Positions 38,078-47,012 are shown, counted from the stretch's first letter. The stretch is 64,000 nt of DNA from Rossellomorea aquimaris (GCF_008180865.1 NZ_VTEX01000003.1:126501-190500), one strand, 5' to 3'. Made by a program: numbers and translations. The notes: a model not told the origin generated them from the sequence alone.

Positions 38078-38171
38078 TTCAATCAGCTCCATTTCTGAAA
38101 TAGATTCATCGAAAATAGTATGAACCAATAAGGAAATGATTATGTTAAAAATTTAGGGAAGACCTTGCAAT

Positions 38172-38210
38172 GAAAAAAACCGATTCTGTACATTGACAGA
38201 ATCGGGTTTG
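38172..38210 (-). terminator. Terminator of metNPQ
   Basis: Stem CCGATTCTGT / ACAGAATCGG with flanking AAA/TTT and seven T on the minus strand, 7 bp past metQ. Confidence 0.88.
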
Positions 38211-38216
38211 CACACT

Positions 38217-39038
38217 TTATTCACTTACCGGCACAACGGCTCCATCCCATTCTTCATTAATGAAGTCCTGGATTTCTTTCGAACGCAGTGCTTCCACTAG
38301 AGCTTTTACTTCCTCTTTGTTTTCATCACCTTTGTTAACTGCAATCACATTCACATAAGGAGAGTTACTATCTTCAATGGCAATTGAATCTTCAAGAGGT
38401 TTCAACCCTGCATCAATGGCATAGTTAGAATTTATGACAACCGCGTCCCCTTCTTCATTTTCATACATTTGTGGGAGAAGAGCTGCTTCGTACTCATAAT
38501 CAAATTGGAGATTTCTAGGGTTTTCTTTAATGTCTTCAAGTTGGGCTTGCGTATTTTCCACCCCGTCCTTTAACGTGATGAGACCTTTTTTCTCTAACAA
38601 TGTAAGGATACGTCCATGATCCGATACAGAGTTACTCATTAATATCGTAGCGCCTTCAGGAAGCTCCTCGAGAGATTTGAATTTTTTAGAATAAACACCG
38701 ATCGGCTCAATATGAATCCCGCCTGCATTGACGAAATCATATTCATTTTCCTTCATTTGCAAATCCATATAAGGTGTGGTCTGGAAATAGTTTGCGTCAA
38801 TATCTCCATTATCCAGATCTTTATTGGGGAGGATATAGTCTTGATACGTTTCAATTTGCAAGTCGATCCCTTTTTCTTCTAAGGCAGGCTTCACTTTTTC
38901 AAGGATTTCAGCATGTGGAATATTAGAAGCTCCTACTACCAATTCCTTTTCGTCATTTCCAGAGCCTGAACCGCTCCCACATGCTGCCAAACCAAAAATA
39001 CTTGTTGCTGCTATAACTCCTGCTACCCATTTTTTCAT
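38217..39038 (-). CDS. metQ: Methionine ABC transporter substrate-binding lipoprotein MetQ
   Basis: A 273-residue NlpA-family lipoprotein; the signal peptide ends in FGLAAC with Cys20 as the lipidation site, then a Gly/Ser linker. LVVGASNIPHAEILEKVKP and DANYFQTTPYMD are family hallmarks. It captures L- or D-methionine (or sulfoxides) outside the membrane and delivers it to MetP. Last gene of metNPQ behind a SAM riboswitch, so expression falls when methionine/SAM is abundant. Confidence 0.96.
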   Translation of the reverse strand: MKKWVAGVIAATSIFGLAACGSGSGSGNDEKELVVGASNIPHAEILEKVKPALEEKGIDLQIETYQDYILPNKDLDNGDIDANYFQTTPYMDLQMKENEYDFVNAGGIHIEPIGVYSKKFKSLEELPEGATILMSNSVSDHGRILTLLEKKGLITLKDGVENTQAQLEDIKENPRNLQFDYEYEAALLPQMYENEEGDAVVINSNYAIDAGLKPLEDSIAIEDSNSPYVNVIAVNKGDENKEEVKALVEALRSKEIQDFINEEWDGAVVPVSE

Positions 39039-39053
39039 TTTATTTCTCTCCTT

Positions 39054-39722
39054 TTATCGTTTATCTAATTTATTTGTAAAGAAATCACCCAGTATCTGTA
39101 TCGCAAACACAATGAGTAATATCATAATGGTTGCGGCGATCGTCACGTCTTCCCTGCTTCGTTGGAAGCCGTCTAAATAAGCTAAGTTACCAAGTCCGCC
39201 TGCTCCGATGACCCCGGCCATTGCCGTGTATCCAACAAGGGCTATGGCTGTCACCGTAATCCCTGAAATCAAAGCCGGCATGGATTCCGGTATGAGTACT
39301 TTCCATATAATTGTGCTCGTCTTCGCCCCCATCGCTTTCGCTGCCTCGATGACTCCTTTGTTCACTTCTCTTAAAGCTATTTCTACCATGCGGGCGTAAA
39401 ATGGAGCAGCACCGATGATCAGTGCGGGCAAAGCTGCATTCGCTCCGCGGATTGTGTCCAATAAAAACTTGGTGAACGGAATTAACAACACGATCAATAT
39501 AATGAATGGAATCGATCTGAACACGTTTACGACTGCACTTGTTATCGTATAGGTCAGTTTGTTATCCCATAGATTTTCCTTAGAAGTGAGGAAGAGTAAA
39601 ATCCCAAGGATCATTCCGAGTACAAAGGTAATCAATACAGACATCCCGGTCATATACAGAGTTTCGAGGGTTGCTTCCCACATCTTCTCCCAATCTACAT
39701 TTGGAAATGAATTTTCAATCAT
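39054..39722 (-). CDS. metP: Methionine ABC transporter permease MetP
   Basis: A 222-residue permease with five membrane helices and the MetI-type EAA motif (EAAKAMGAKTSTIIWKVLIPES, residues 133-154). It forms the dimeric channel with MetN. Its start overlaps the metN stop by 4 bp and metQ follows after 15 bp, giving a tight operon. Confidence 0.96.
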   Translation of the reverse strand: MIENSFPNVDWEKMWEATLETLYMTGMSVLITFVLGMILGILLFLTSKENLWDNKLTYTITSAVVNVFRSIPFIILIVLLIPFTKFLLDTIRGANAALPALIIGAAPFYARMVEIALREVNKGVIEAAKAMGAKTSTIIWKVLIPESMPALISGITVTAIALVGYTAMAGVIGAGGLGNLAYLDGFQRSREDVTIAATIMILLIVFAIQILGDFFTNKLDKR

Positions 39723-40741
39723 CCTCTCAACACCTCCACTTGAACCAGTTGCGTATGAACATACGCCAATGCATCTATAATGGTTTGTTCATCTCCATCT
39801 AGGTGAACAAATAACGTTCCATAGGCACCTTTTTGGGTTTGGGAGATTTGTCCTTGCAGGATGTTTACGTCTAAATCAAACTTTCTTATCAGCGTGGTGA
39901 TGAGCGGCTGCTCAGTTGATTCACCTACAAATGTAAATTTGAGCACTTTTCCATTGGGGTATTGTGTCAGTAGGTGTTCAATGGTTTCACCCGTTTCCTT
40001 TACTTCCGATACTTCTCTTACGAAACGCTTTGTCACTTGCTCTTGTGGATTTCGGAACACTTCCAATACATCCCCGAGTTCCACGACTTTTCCCTGTTCC
40101 ATGACTGCCACACGGTGACAGATCTTCTGGATTACGTGCATTTCATGAGTGATCAGGACAATCGTCAGCCCTAAGCGTTTATTAATATCCACCAATAAAT
40201 CAAGGATGGAATCGGTTGTTTGTGGATCTAAAGCGGAAGTAGCTTCATCACATAGAAGGACATCGGGATTGTTTGCAAGGGATCTCGCAATCCCCACTCG
40301 TTGTTTCTGTCCGCCGCTCAGTTGAGACGGGTAGGCATCTCCTCTGCCTTCCAAGCCTACAAGCTTCAATAATTCATTGGCTCTTTGCACTCTCTCTTTC
40401 TTAGATACTCCAGCAATTTCTAATGGGAACTGGATATTTTCTAATACAGTACGAGACCAGAGGAGATTAAAGTGTTGAAAAATCATGCCTATTGACTGTC
40501 TTGCTTCCCTCAGCTTTTTCCCCTTTACCTGGGAAACGATTTGACCATTCACGTCCACTATTCCATCTGTAGGAACTTCAAGACCATTAAGCATCCGGAT
40601 CAGCGTACTCTTACCTGCCCCACTATAACCAATCACTCCAAAAATTTCTCCTTGGGCAATATCAATATTGACCCCATCAACGGCTGAGATCGGACCCGAT
40701 TTGGATTGATATATTTTCTTCACATCTGAAATGGTAATCAT
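39719..40741 (-). CDS. metN: Methionine ABC transporter ATP-binding protein MetN
   Basis: A 340-residue ABC ATPase: Walker A GYSGAGKST near residue 38, signature LSGGQKQRVGIARSL, Walker B LLCDEATSAL, and a C-terminal NIL/ACT-like regulatory domain (about 265-340) that binds methionine to inhibit transport. AAGGTGGG precedes the ATG at 40741; the longer open frame upstream runs into the riboswitch and is not coding. First gene of the operon. Confidence 0.97.
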   Translation of the reverse strand: MITISDVKKIYQSKSGPISAVDGVNIDIAQGEIFGVIGYSGAGKSTLIRMLNGLEVPTDGIVDVNGQIVSQVKGKKLREARQSIGMIFQHFNLLWSRTVLENIQFPLEIAGVSKKERVQRANELLKLVGLEGRGDAYPSQLSGGQKQRVGIARSLANNPDVLLCDEATSALDPQTTDSILDLLVDINKRLGLTIVLITHEMHVIQKICHRVAVMEQGKVVELGDVLEVFRNPQEQVTKRFVREVSEVKETGETIEHLLTQYPNGKVLKFTFVGESTEQPLITTLIRKFDLDVNILQGQISQTQKGAYGTLFVHLDGDEQTIIDALAYVHTQLVQVEVLRG

Positions 40742-40833
40742 GTTGTATCCCACCTTCTTTCGGAGTAAAACGACCTGTTTAATCAGAATAATAGTTGTAC
40801 TTGCCTGATGTTTCCTGCTCCTTTTCTGAAGCA

Positions 40834-40869
40834 ATAAAAAATGCCTTCCTGCGATAAGCAGAAAGGCAT
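40834..40869 (-). terminator. SAM riboswitch terminator
   Basis: Stem ATGCCTTTCTGC / GCAGGAAGGCAT (one mismatch) followed by TTTTT on the minus strand, between the S-box aptamer and metN. Confidence 0.92.
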
Positions 40870-40890
40870 AATCATATAGGACTATCCTTT

Positions 40891-40997
40891 CTCTCATCTT
40901 TCAAAGCAAATGCTTTGAGTGAATTGGCACCATTTCAATTTTCATTGACGGTTGCCGGGCTTCATAGGGCACGTCCCTCCACCTCTCTAAATAAGAG
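40891..40997 (-). ncRNA. SAM-I (S-box) riboswitch aptamer
   Basis: The minus strand carries the canonical blocks CTCTTAT, AGAGGTGGAGGGA, GCCCTATGAAGCCCGGCAACC, GGTGCCAATTC and GAAAGATGAGAG in order. SAM binding favours the downstream terminator, lowering metNPQ expression (known mechanism). Confidence 0.98.
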
Positions 40998-41058
40998 TAA
41001 AGTATATTATTTAATTATTTGGATTAGTTAAAGACTCTGAAAATTTGCTACAAGAGAG

Positions 41059-41087
41059 ATTCTATCACCGGATATAGAGTGTGTCAA
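41059..41087 (-). promoter_or_regulatory. Sigma-A promoter of the metNPQ leader
   Basis: Perfect TTGACA, 17-bp spacer and TAGAAT on the minus strand; predicted start near 41052, about 55 bp before the aptamer. A second -10-like TATACT at 41001-41006 is too close to the aptamer to be the main start. Confidence 0.8.
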
Positions 41088-41108
41088 TTATTTTTTTCTA
41101 CTTGATGT

Positions 41109-41459
41109 TTAAACTTCAATCGGGTCTTTTTCTCTGGATCTTGTTAGCCAAAGAACTGACTCCACAAATAATAGCGGACGATATCCTCCCCTTACTTCCA
41201 GGGATCCGTCCTCAATCAGTTGAGACAACCGTTCTTCCCCCATAAGAAGAGAAACCACTGTTTCCTCCATTCCTTCAATGACGAAATGAGCATCCCTATC
41301 CAATTCATCCAACACTGTGCATCCCTTGCTTGAAATTGAAATACCGTACAAATTTTTTCCACAATCAAACTGAAGAATAAACGGGCTATCTGGAAATAAG
41401 AGTCGTAAGTGATACCTTGAATGACATTGATCTACTAATTCCTCTAAATTTATTCGCAT
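41109..41459 (-). CDS. yusD: YusD-like protein (SCP2-type fold suggested)
   Basis: 116 residues corresponding in position and size to B. subtilis YusD. MRINLEELVDQ is followed by a beta-rich middle (SPFILQFDCGKNLYGISISSKGC) and an EETVVSLLMGEERLSQLIEDGSLEVRGGYR segment (residues 75-104) that recalls SCP2/sterol-carrier proteins. GGGAGGG precedes the ATG at 41459; the upstream open frame of 53 codons is not supported. The biochemical role is unknown. Confidence 0.75.
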   Translation of the reverse strand: MRINLEELVDQCHSRYHLRLLFPDSPFILQFDCGKNLYGISISSKGCTVLDELDRDAHFVIEGMEETVVSLLMGEERLSQLIEDGSLEVRGGYRPLLFVESVLWLTRSREKDPIEV

Positions 41460-41702
41460 GAATACCCTCCCAGTGAAACTTCTATATAATAACAATTCCA
41501 CTTTTAGGTATTTTCCCCTCTTATACTTTCTCGACATGTTTTGAAGAGAATCATCTAATTTGTCGAACAGTAAGAATTTGAATGATGACCAGTCAAAAAA
41601 TGATGTCATTCGTAACATTTCCCGAGAAATATGTCTTCGTATGTAGAAAGAAAATCGTTCTATAATTGGATTTCATGAAGAAATAGGTGAATTTAGACAA
41701 AT

Positions 41703-41728
41703 AAAAAAGACCTTCTCCCAAAAGGTCT
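41703..41728 (-). terminator. Terminator after yusE
   Basis: 7-bp stem AGACCTT / AAGGTCT followed by six T on the minus strand, 10 bp past the stop codon. Confidence 0.8.
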
Positions 41729-41737
41729 CTTATCCCT

Positions 41738-42055
41738 CTAGCTATCCGCGGTCTTGTTTAGGGTTTCATATAAAAATGGCACGGATTGAAAGGCATAAAT
41801 CCTTTCCTGTTCGACGCCATCTTTAAATAAAAGTAGACAGGGTACACTTTCGATGGATTGCTCTTCTGCAAATTGGGGCAAGTAATTCAGGTTGGCCTTC
41901 GAAAAATGATAGGATTGTGGAAGCTTCTCCACTACGTCAATCATCTTGCTTGCAACCTGACAGGTACCACACATCGGTGTATATAAATAAACAGCTTCGA
42001 ACGCATGGACTTCAATCGATTGTTTTAAAGTTTCGGTACTACTTACCTCAATCAA
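41738..42055 (-). CDS. yusE: Thioredoxin-like protein YusE
   Basis: A 105-residue single thioredoxin fold with the redox pair Cys29/Cys32 in PMCGTCQ (thioredoxin proper has WCGPC). A cis-Pro equivalent occurs in ESVPCLLLFKDG. It probably reduces disulfides of unknown targets in the cytosol. Only 2 bp separate it from yusF, so the two are co-transcribed as in B. subtilis. Confidence 0.9.
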   Translation of the reverse strand: MIEVSSTETLKQSIEVHAFEAVYLYTPMCGTCQVASKMIDVVEKLPQSYHFSKANLNYLPQFAEEQSIESVPCLLLFKDGVEQERIYAFQSVPFLYETLNKTADS

Positions 42056-42057
42056 AA

Positions 42058-42417
42058 CTAGATCATCCTTTTTCCTAGAAATTCTTTATGAACGTCTATA
42101 TTGGCTCCAATAAGAACTGATGCGAGATGATACTCCGGAGCTGCGGCCACTTCCTTGTACATTCGATCAATATACAAATGTTCAGCTTCAGGAAACTCAC
42201 GTTTAAATTGCTTACGTAGTTTTTCACCTGCATCATCAGCATCTACTAATATATAGACATCCCTTTCCAATAAAGCATCAATGAGTTCGTCCATTTTCGT
42301 AATGCTAATGGTCCCGTTTGTACAAATAATTTCAATCGGTTCTTTAATGATATCCCTTACTTTTCGTTTATCAGTTGTACCTTCGACAATGATTACTTTT
42401 TCGTCAAGTTCCATCAT
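42058..42417 (-). CDS. yusF: Toprim-domain protein YusF
   Basis: About 119 residues forming one Toprim domain: the catalytic-type glutamate in VIIVEGTTDKRKV and the metal-binding DADDAG. Related to ribonuclease M5-type and primase Toprim proteins; expected to act on nucleic-acid phosphodiesters with Mg2+, but no substrate is known. AAGGTG lies 6 bp before the chosen ATG pair. First gene of yusF-yusE. Confidence 0.88.
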   Translation of the reverse strand: MMELDEKVIIVEGTTDKRKVRDIIKEPIEIICTNGTISITKMDELIDALLERDVYILVDADDAGEKLRKQFKREFPEAEHLYIDRMYKEVAAAPEYHLASVLIGANIDVHKEFLGKRMI

Positions 42418-42560
42418 GATCATCACCTTATCTTTCATAAATAAGATTACGATAGTATATTCAAATAACAAGAGATGATGTCCACTTTCTACTTATATTT
42501 TCTCATGTTTATAAAAAAAAGTGCAAGTGGTTTGCATAAACCAACTATTTTTTACAAATA

Positions 42561-42588
42561 GTGCCAGATTCGTAAATGAATCTGGCAC
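42561..42588 (-). terminator. Hairpin after yusG, probable terminator
   Basis: Perfect 11-bp stem GTGCCAGATTC / GAATCTGGCAC with a 6-nt loop, 12 bp past the stop codon; the T tract following on the minus strand is weak (TATTTG). Confidence 0.6.
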
Positions 42589-42599
42589 CACGAGCATCT

Positions 42600-42836
42600 C
42601 TAACACCAGCCACCCTCATCACAATCTGTGTATCTTGCCTGATCGCCTTCTGTGGATGTGTAGCTTTGATATATTTTATTTTCTTTTGCTTCAAAGTTCG
42701 GCTCCATGGTTATTCCGTCAAGAGGCAAAGCCATTCTGCCGATTGGCTGATTATCCAAATATAGTTCTACTTCACCATCTTTAAGTTTTCCTGTCACTCT
42801 ATTGGTTACATCTAATTTCCTAGGCTCAAGTACCAT
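42600..42836 (-). CDS. yusG: YusG family protein (DUF2553)
   Basis: 78 residues, the same length and position as B. subtilis YusG. MVLEPRKLDVTNRVTGKL and a beta-hairpin YLDNQPIGRMALPLDG identify the DUF2553 family. The C-terminus ends in DCDEGGWC with two cysteines. No function is known. It lies 98 bp downstream of gcvH, after a terminator. Confidence 0.85.
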   Translation of the reverse strand: MVLEPRKLDVTNRVTGKLKDGEVELYLDNQPIGRMALPLDGITMEPNFEAKENKIYQSYTSTEGDQARYTDCDEGGWC

Positions 42837-42884
42837 TTGTATTCATCCTCTCTATGTGAAAAAACGTCTACTCATATGGTACCC

Positions 42885-42923
42885 AAAATAAAAAACAAAA
42901 CACCTTGAGAAATTCTCAAGGTG
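42885..42923 (-). terminator. Terminator of gcvH
   Basis: Perfect 10-bp stem CACCTTGAGA / TCTCAAGGTG followed by TTTTGTTTTTT on the minus strand. Confidence 0.9.
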
Positions 42924-42934
42924 CATGGTAGAAA

Positions 42935-43318
42935 TTATCCTTCATTAATCATTTCGTCATACTGTTCAGCTGTCATAAGCTTGTCTACTTCTCCAGCTTC
43001 TGTTGGTTCAACAACGATCATCCATGCTTTTTCATAAGGTGATTCGTTCACGAATTCAGGGCTATCGGATAGCTCTTCATTCACTTCTACCACCTTACCA
43101 GATACAGGTGCATATAGCTCGGAAACGGTTTTAACCGATTCAACACTACCGAATGGTTCGTCCGCTTTGATCTCATCTCCAACCTCTGGTAACTCAACGA
43201 ATACGATATCGCCCAGTTCAGATTGTGCAAATGATGTGATTCCTACGCGTACATTTTCCCCTTCAACCTTGACCCACTCATGTTCTTCTGAATAACGAAG
43301 TTCTTTCGGTGTACTCAT
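42935..43318 (-). CDS. gcvH: Glycine cleavage system H protein
   Basis: A 127-residue lipoyl-domain protein: lipoylation site Lys63 in [15 protein letters not shown], preceded by [19 protein letters not shown] protein shuttles the aminomethyl group in glycine cleavage; in B. subtilis it is also the lipoyl relay needed to lipoylate the 2-oxoacid dehydrogenases. Solitary, away from gcvT and gcvP, exactly as in B. subtilis. Confidence 0.98.
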   Translation of the reverse strand: MSTPKELRYSEEHEWVKVEGENVRVGITSFAQSELGDIVFVELPEVGDEIKADEPFGSVESVKTVSELYAPVSGKVVEVNEELSDSPEFVNESPYEKAWMIVVEPTEAGEVDKLMTAEQYDEMINEG

Positions 43319-43446
43319 TCTCTATCCCTCCAAATGCTAGTTATACAACCTAATATTGACACACTTTTCATTGAAAAAGCAAGAAAACTAAGCGTGAATA
43401 ATGAAACTTTTTCATTGTCCATGATTTGGTAATCACAGTCCTCTTT

Positions 43447-43803
43447 TTACTTCCACGTTTCTTCAAAGGTTTCTTCCTTGAAACCTACTGTCACCTTGTT
43501 TCCATCCGTCGTAATCGGACGCTTGATCAGCATCCCGTCTGTGGAAAGGATTTCTAATAATTCCTCATCAGAAGCAGAGTTCACTTTATCCTTCAAGCCT
43601 AGTTCACGATACTTTTTACCACTTGTATTGAAGAACTTTTTTAGAGATAAATTACTCTTTTCATATAGGCTTTTGAGCTCGTCTTTTGACGGCGGGTTTT
43701 CCACAATATGTATTTCATTCATTGCTATACCTTGATCTTCCAGCCACTTCTTTGCTTTGCGGCATGTACCACACTTGGGATAAGAATAAAAAGTCAATGA
43801 CAT
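43447..43803 (-). CDS. yusI: ArsC/Spx-family protein YusI
   Basis: 118 residues of the ArsC-like thioredoxin fold with the CxxC pair Cys11/Cys14 (YPKCGTCRKA). The family includes arsenate reductases and the RNA-polymerase-binding regulators Spx and MgsR. YusI has no assigned role; the RPITTDGNKVTVGF segment resembles the general ArsC-like group. AAAGGTGG lies just before the ATGATG; a longer open frame adds 29 codons without support. Confidence 0.88.
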   Translation of the reverse strand: MSLTFYSYPKCGTCRKAKKWLEDQGIAMNEIHIVENPPSKDELKSLYEKSNLSLKKFFNTSGKKYRELGLKDKVNSASDEELLEILSTDGMLIKRPITTDGNKVTVGFKEETFEETWK

Positions 43804-43920
43804 CATTCCACCACCTTTCATTATGATCTGGATGAAGCAAGGCTCCATCCAGCATTCTGTATTGCACGAATCTATCTCTACATTCGACAATATTGATTAT
43901 TATCCTTCTTTTGTGAAACA

Positions 43921-44223
43921 TTACTCACATTGTTTTTCAACCGTCTCAACCAGTTCCTTTAGAAGGACGGTTGCATTATCCAATTCAAGAGAATAGAAGC
44001 GCTGTGTCCCCTTTTGCTCTAATGACACTAATTGCTGACCTCTCAGGATCTTTAAATGGTGAGAAACAGCCGGGCGAGATAATGTTAGATTTTCAGTTAT
44101 TTGATTGACCGTAAGAGGTTCTTGTTCGGCAAGAAGTAATATTATGTCCTGACGATAAGGATCACTCAGTGCTTGAAATAATGGAATGCAAGCACGAAAG
44201 GTATCGATTGCTTTTTGACCCAT
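43921..44223 (-). CDS. ArsR-family regulator co-transcribed with an SDR gene
   Basis: A 100-residue winged-helix repressor: PLFQALSDPYRQDIILLLAEQ, NLTLSRPAVSHHLKILRGQQLVSLEQKGTQRFYSLEL over residues 45-80. Two isolated cysteines (Cys12 and the penultimate Cys99) do not form the usual CxC metal site. It follows the SDR gene by 32 bp. A 48-bp perfect palindrome overlapping the operon promoter is the obvious binding site, so it probably represses its own operon in response to an unknown signal. Confidence 0.9.
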   Translation of the reverse strand: MGQKAIDTFRACIPLFQALSDPYRQDIILLLAEQEPLTVNQITENLTLSRPAVSHHLKILRGQQLVSLEQKGTQRFYSLELDNATVLLKELVETVEKQCE

Positions 44224-44255
44224 AGTCTTCTCCCTTCAAACTCATTCACATTCAA

Positions 44256-45035
44256 TTATACCCGTTCTTGTACTTTACGAACAATATTTGTGACCAATTT
44301 CCTCGGCATAAAACGAATGGACTGAGTCAGTATTCTGTTCTTAAACCCCGGGATGATAACCGTTTTATTTTTCATCATCATTTGGTTATACCCCTCTTCT
44401 ACCACTTCTTCCACGCTCATCACACCCGACTGAAATAGTTTAGAAGACTGCAGGTCAGCTACATCGCTGAATCCCGTTTGGGTAGCTCCGGGACACAAAG
44501 CAGTCACTTTCACTCCGTGTGGTCCCCATTCATTAGCCAAAGCTTCTGAGAGTGAAAGGACATACGCTTTTGTAGCATAGTAAACGGCCATTAACGGACC
44601 CGGCTGAAATGCGGCTGTTGATGCGACATTTAGGATATGTCCACGTTTCTTCTTCACCATTTCTCTTCCAAAATACTTGCTTAGCTCGGTAAGGGCAGTG
44701 ATATTCACTTGAATCATGTCCAGCTCTTTTGAGAGCACTGTTTGTTCGAATTCACCAAACAAACCGAAGCCTGCATTATTGATTAGGAAATCAACCTGGA
44801 TCCCTTTTGCTTTGACTTCCTCATATAACGTTTCAGATGCTCCTGGCTTGGAAAGGTCTGATGGTATGACATATGCTTTCACACCGTACTTACTTTCTAT
44901 TTCTTTTGATAGAATACGAAGCTTCTCTTCACTTCTTGCTACAAGAATCACATCATGACCTGAACCTGCAAATTTATGACTAAAGTGCAAGCCTATACCA
45001 CTTGAAGCCCCTGTAATTAATACTGTTTTATTCAT
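44256..45035 (-). CDS. Short-chain dehydrogenase/reductase
   Basis: A 259-residue SDR: TGASSGIG (8-15), NNAGFGLFGEF, and the catalytic YYATK near 154-158. The C-terminal KNRILTQSIRFMPRKLVTNIVRKVQ stretch resembles the membrane-associated DltE/YqjQ-type subgroup acting on lipid-like substrates. First gene of an operon with the ArsR regulator. AAGGTGG lies upstream of the ATG. Substrate unknown. Confidence 0.93.
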   Translation of the reverse strand: MNKTVLITGASSGIGLHFSHKFAGSGHDVILVARSEEKLRILSKEIESKYGVKAYVIPSDLSKPGASETLYEEVKAKGIQVDFLINNAGFGLFGEFEQTVLSKELDMIQVNITALTELSKYFGREMVKKKRGHILNVASTAAFQPGPLMAVYYATKAYVLSLSEALANEWGPHGVKVTALCPGATQTGFSDVADLQSSKLFQSGVMSVEEVVEEGYNQMMMKNKTVIIPGFKNRILTQSIRFMPRKLVTNIVRKVQERV

Positions 45036-45052
45036 CTATGATTACCACCTTA

Positions 45053-45100
45053 TATTATATGTTTAAACACTTAAAAGTTTAAGTGTTTAAACATATAATA
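45053..45100. promoter_or_regulatory. 48-bp perfect palindrome, probable ArsR operator
   Basis: Two perfect 23-bp arms separated by AG; each arm contains GTTTAAACACTTAAA, and GTTTAAAC is itself palindromic. The outer edge coincides with the -10 box of the SDR-arsR promoter, so a bound dimer would block transcription. Confidence 0.82.
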
Positions 45101-45123
45101 ATTGGTTATGATGGCTAAGTCAA
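45095..45123 (-). promoter_or_regulatory. Sigma-A promoter of the SDR-arsR operon
   Basis: TTGACT and TATTAT, exactly 17 bp apart on the minus strand; the -10 overlaps the palindrome. Confidence 0.8.
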
Positions 45124-45146
45124 GTTTGGAGGATTACTTCAAACAT

Positions 45147-45182
45147 AAAGAGACGGACCTCCATTCAGAGGTCCGTCCCTTT
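45147..45182 (-). terminator. Terminator of fadNAE (repeated GGACGGACCTC hairpin)
   Basis: Stem GACGGACCTC / GAGGTCCGTC with flanking AAAG/CTTT, 11 bp past fadE; the T tract is short. Variants of the same hairpin sequence occur at 47013-47044 and 52475-52507. Confidence 0.75.
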
Positions 45183-45192
45183 AACTTCTCAA

Positions 45193-46977
45193 TTAAACTG
45201 TATATTTTTCCGCGTCGATCAGCTTTTCTGATGCTGCACGTTTGACTGCAATCACGTTGATTGGTGTATGGCGGGTAAATTTACGCAGTGCTGACAGCAT
45301 CATGCGCAGTGTGTCACCCGTTTCAGTTGCTACCAGTGTTTCTTTTGCATGCTGTTCGATTTCGTTGAATGCTTCTTGACAGAAGATTTGTGTGTAAAGA
45401 AGTTTTTGCTGAGCTTTCTCTACTCCACCTTTTTGAATCGCTTTTTCTGTTCTGAGAACAACGGACTCCATCGCGTATGCGTTTGAAACGATATCAGCAA
45501 TGTTCACAAGGATTTCCTGCTCTTTTTCAAGAGCTTTACCGAATTTTTGAGCAGCTAAGCCGGATAGCATCAAGCCGATTTTCTTCGCATTTTTCACAAG
45601 GTATTTTTCCTGAGCAAGCGGCTCATCTCCTACTTCTTCAGGCATAAGCATCATCAGTTCTTCTTGAAGTGCCTGTGCTTTTTGAAGTAATGGAAGTTCA
45701 CCTTTCATTGCTTTACGAAGGTACGTGCCAGGAACCAGAAGACGGTTGATTTCATTCGTCCCTTCAAAGATACGGTTGATACGGGAGTCGCGGTACATTC
45801 TTTCGATTTCGTATTCTTGCATGAAACCGTATCCACCGTGAAGTTGAACACCTTCATCGACTACATAATCCAGTACTTCTGTTGCGAAGAATTTATTCAG
45901 TGAACACTCAATCGCGTATTCTGCAATCGATTTTGCCACTTCAGTTCCGTTCTTCACTTCTTCATCCGTAAGCTTGCTCATACGATCCTCGAACAATCCT
46001 ACTGTACGGTAAACGGAGCTTTCTGCTGCGTATAATTTAGACGCCATCGTTGCCAGTTTTTCCTTTGTCAGGTTGAAAGCAGAAATTGGTGTTTTGAATT
46101 GCTGACGTTGATTCGTGTATTGTACCGTTACCTCTAGTGCACGTTTACTTGCTCCGACAGCACCTACCCCTAATTTGTAACGGCCGATGTTTAAGATATT
46201 AAATGCAATGATATGGCCTTTCCCTGCATCACCAAGAAGATTTTCCACTGGAATTTCAGCATCTTCCAGGATTAATGTCCGAGTGGATGAGCTTTTGATA
46301 CCCATTTTCTTCTCTTCCGGACCGGTTGAAACGCCTGGGAACTCTTTTTCTACGATGAACGCCGAGAAATGCTCCCCATCGATTTTCGCATACACAACGA
46401 ATACATCAGCAAACGCAGAGTTTGTGATCCACTGCTTCTCACCATTTAAAATGTAGTGAGTACCTTCTGCATTCAATTTAGCTGTCGTTTTAGCTCCCAG
46501 CGCATCTGAACCTGAACCCGGCTCCGTTAATGCGTAGGCTGCCAGTTTTTCACCAGTCGCCAATGGAGGAAGGTATTTTTGCTTTTGCTCTTCGTTTCCG
46601 AACAGAACGATTGGAAGTGACCCGATTCCAACGTGTGCACCGTGAGAGATGGAGAATCCGCCTGCACGTGACATTTTTTCAGCAATCAGTGCCGAACTTA
46701 CTTTATCCAATCCCAATCCGCCGTACTCTTCGGGAACATCTGCACCCAGAAGTCCAAGGTCCCCCGCTTCTTTTAACAGGCGGACAGAGTGGTCAAATTC
46801 ATGGTTTTCCAGATTATCGATAACAGGTACCACTTCATTTAACACATAATCCTCGGTTGTTTTGGCAATCATTTTTTGTTCATCAGAGTATTCCTCCGGT
46901 GTAAAAACTTGCTCACAACTTACATCTTCAATTAAAAAACTTCCACCCTTGATTAGCTTTTCTGTTTGATTCGCCAT
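45193..46977 (-). CDS. fadE: Acyl-CoA dehydrogenase FadE
   Basis: A 594-residue FAD-dependent acyl-CoA dehydrogenase, as in B. subtilis FadE (YusJ). Seen: LTEPGSGSDALGAKTTA, EKQWITNSAFADVFVVYAK, YGGFMQEYEIERMYRDSRI, FEGTNEINR. The extra C-terminal 200 residues are usual for this long type. It performs the first, FAD-linked step of beta-oxidation, making trans-2-enoyl-CoA. Last gene of fadNAE, controlled by FadR. Confidence 0.96.
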   Translation of the reverse strand: MANQTEKLIKGGSFLIEDVSCEQVFTPEEYSDEQKMIAKTTEDYVLNEVVPVIDNLENHEFDHSVRLLKEAGDLGLLGADVPEEYGGLGLDKVSSALIAEKMSRAGGFSISHGAHVGIGSLPIVLFGNEEQKQKYLPPLATGEKLAAYALTEPGSGSDALGAKTTAKLNAEGTHYILNGEKQWITNSAFADVFVVYAKIDGEHFSAFIVEKEFPGVSTGPEEKKMGIKSSSTRTLILEDAEIPVENLLGDAGKGHIIAFNILNIGRYKLGVGAVGASKRALEVTVQYTNQRQQFKTPISAFNLTKEKLATMASKLYAAESSVYRTVGLFEDRMSKLTDEEVKNGTEVAKSIAEYAIECSLNKFFATEVLDYVVDEGVQLHGGYGFMQEYEIERMYRDSRINRIFEGTNEINRLLVPGTYLRKAMKGELPLLQKAQALQEELMMLMPEEVGDEPLAQEKYLVKNAKKIGLMLSGLAAQKFGKALEKEQEILVNIADIVSNAYAMESVVLRTEKAIQKGGVEKAQQKLLYTQIFCQEAFNEIEQHAKETLVATETGDTLRMMLSALRKFTRHTPINVIAVKRAASEKLIDAEKYTV

Positions 46978-47012
46978 TTCGAATCCCCCTAAAAATTTTT
47001 ATTTTGAAGGAG

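Noticed and set aside
40742..40897. Longer metN with 52 extra N-terminal residues
   Set aside because: The extension is translated riboswitch and terminator sequence; MetN homology and the ribosome site begin at 40741.
41001..41006. TATACT as the -10 box of metNPQ
   Set aside because: It would start transcription inside the first strand of the SAM riboswitch stem; TTGACA-N17-TAGAAT upstream is far better.
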